Assembly: GCA_964493125.1 (NCBI GenBank)
Contig: CAZBMS010000024.1
Coordinates: 1 to 23,619 of the forward strand
Length of the DNA: 23,619 nt
Origin: QGNO01 sp964493125
Lineage (GTDB): Bacteria > Chloroflexota > Dehalococcoidia > Lucifugimonadales > QGNO01
Reading direction: 5' to 3'
Position 1 is the stretch's first letter, and each line of letters begins with the position of its first letter. Below the pieces are notes generated by a model, which was not told the origin of the DNA, searched no databases, and saw nothing but the letters and a program-made list of their open reading frames with translations. The translations under genes and the position numbers were made by a program. Positions 23,383 to 23,619 of this stretch are shown one piece after another.

Positions 23383-23411
23383 TGTGGTGCAGACCTTACC
23401 ACAATGTCATT
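23375..23411 (-). repeat. 14-bp perfect inverted repeat covering the SDR start codon
   Basis: Left arm AATGACATTGTGGT (23375-23388), 9-nt spacer, right arm ACCACAATGTCATT (23398-23411). In the minus-strand mRNA it would form a 14-bp hairpin whose loop holds AAGG and whose 3' arm holds the AUG of the SDR. As DNA it is a long operator-like palindrome. Confidence 0.8.
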
Positions 23412-23473
23412 AAATGATAAAAAGACAAGCATCACGGATTCCCGGCCTAAGATGGGACGTTGTTTTGTGAAGT

Positions 23474-23498
23474 GATAGACTTACTGCAGTTTTCTATC
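23474..23498. repeat. Nested dyad upstream of the TPP-enzyme gene
   Basis: An 8-bp perfect palindrome ACTGCAGT (23483-23490) is flanked by the arms GATAGA (23474-23479) and TCTATC (23493-23498), almost concentric. It ends directly before the Shine-Dalgarno of the gene at 23510. It could be an operator or a leader hairpin. Confidence 0.4.
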
Positions 23499-23509
23499 GG
23501 GAGGGTTTT

Positions 23510-23619
23510 ATGAACGGGGTCTCTGCAATTGCCGAAATACTCAAAAGGGAAAAAGTTGATTTTATTGGGTGTATACCTAGTAGCCCTTTAATTGAGGCGT
23601 GTGCAAAAGTTGGAATTAG
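23510..23619 (+). CDS. Thiamine-diphosphate-binding enzyme, N-terminal fragment (cut by window end)
   Basis: Only 36 residues are visible. MNGVSAIAEILKREKVDF followed by IGCIPSSPLIEACAKVGI is the first beta-alpha-beta unit of the TPP-binding N domain of acetolactate synthase-like decarboxylases, where the usual text is GVeyvFGiPG. The glutamate that activates TPP lies further on and is not seen. A strong GGGAGGG (23499-23505) precedes the ATG. It is divergent from the SDR operon by 127 nt. Sub-family and function cannot be told from the fragment. Confidence 0.68.
   Translation, partial: MNGVSAIAEILKREKVDFIGCIPSSPLIEACAKVGI

Noticed and set aside
1..23619. CRISPR arrays, IS elements, prophage, toxin-antitoxin or other defence genes.
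   Set aside because: No spaced direct repeats, transposase, integrase, phage structural or nuclease-like reading frames were recognised.

Overview
This window reads as bacterial chromosome with dense gene packing, moderately AT-rich codons and mixed ATG/GTG/TTG starts. It carries about 19 complete or nearly complete genes plus one cut off by the right edge. The gene content (SDRs, class V aminotransferase, URO-D-like protein, phosphotriesterase and isochorismatase families, acyl-CoA dehydrogenase, thiamine-diphosphate enzyme, two MFS carriers) resembles the scavenging catabolic repertoire of uncultured marine Chloroflexota of the SAR202 type. That assignment is inference from gene content, not from a marker gene. 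A run of 100 Ns at 17831-17930 shows that this is a scaffold from a draft assembly.

Left edge (1-443): a T-box riboswitch lies on the minus strand, with its promoter just upstream. The gene it controls lies outside the window. Its specifier reads AUC, so an isoleucine-responsive gene, most likely ileS, is expected to the left. Facing right are a catabolic threonine/serine dehydratase (444-1406), a DinB-fold protein (minus), a class I methyltransferase (plus) and a URO-D-like protein with a zinc-thiolate methyltransferase motif (minus). A small, very basic ORF may lie just upstream of the URO-D-like gene.

Glycolate block (4031-10228): glcD, glcE and glcF form a tightly coupled operon encoding glycolate oxidase (glycolate to glyoxylate). 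An SDR follows. A convergent class V aminotransferase of the alanine/serine-glyoxylate type would convert glyoxylate to glycine. The two transcription units converge on a terminator that serves the aminotransferase.

Middle (10373-14789): an S9 family serine peptidase (plus), a lipoate ligase/octanoyltransferase-fold protein and a CoxG-like SRPBCC protein (both minus), then an acyl-CoA dehydrogenase (plus) divergent from the CoxG gene.

Right part (14842-20841): a minus-strand pair encodes a hydantoinase/dihydropyrimidinase-type amidohydrolase (interrupted by the N run) and an M28-like protein with an incomplete metal site. Divergent from it are two tandem MFS transporters of different subfamilies, plausibly the transport partners.

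Right edge (20866-23619): a compact minus-strand operon (SDR, isochorismatase-like cysteine hydrolase, phosphotriesterase-family hydrolase) looks like a small hydrolytic/oxidative catabolic module. A perfect 14-bp inverted repeat covers the first start codon of this operon. Divergent from it is the start of a thiamine-diphosphate enzyme gene.

I did not see a CRISPR array, IS element, prophage, tRNA, rRNA or obvious defence system. The most interesting items are the T-box, the hairpin over the SDR start, the degenerate M28-like protein, the URO-D-like protein with a methyltransferase zinc motif, and the possible leaderless basic small protein.
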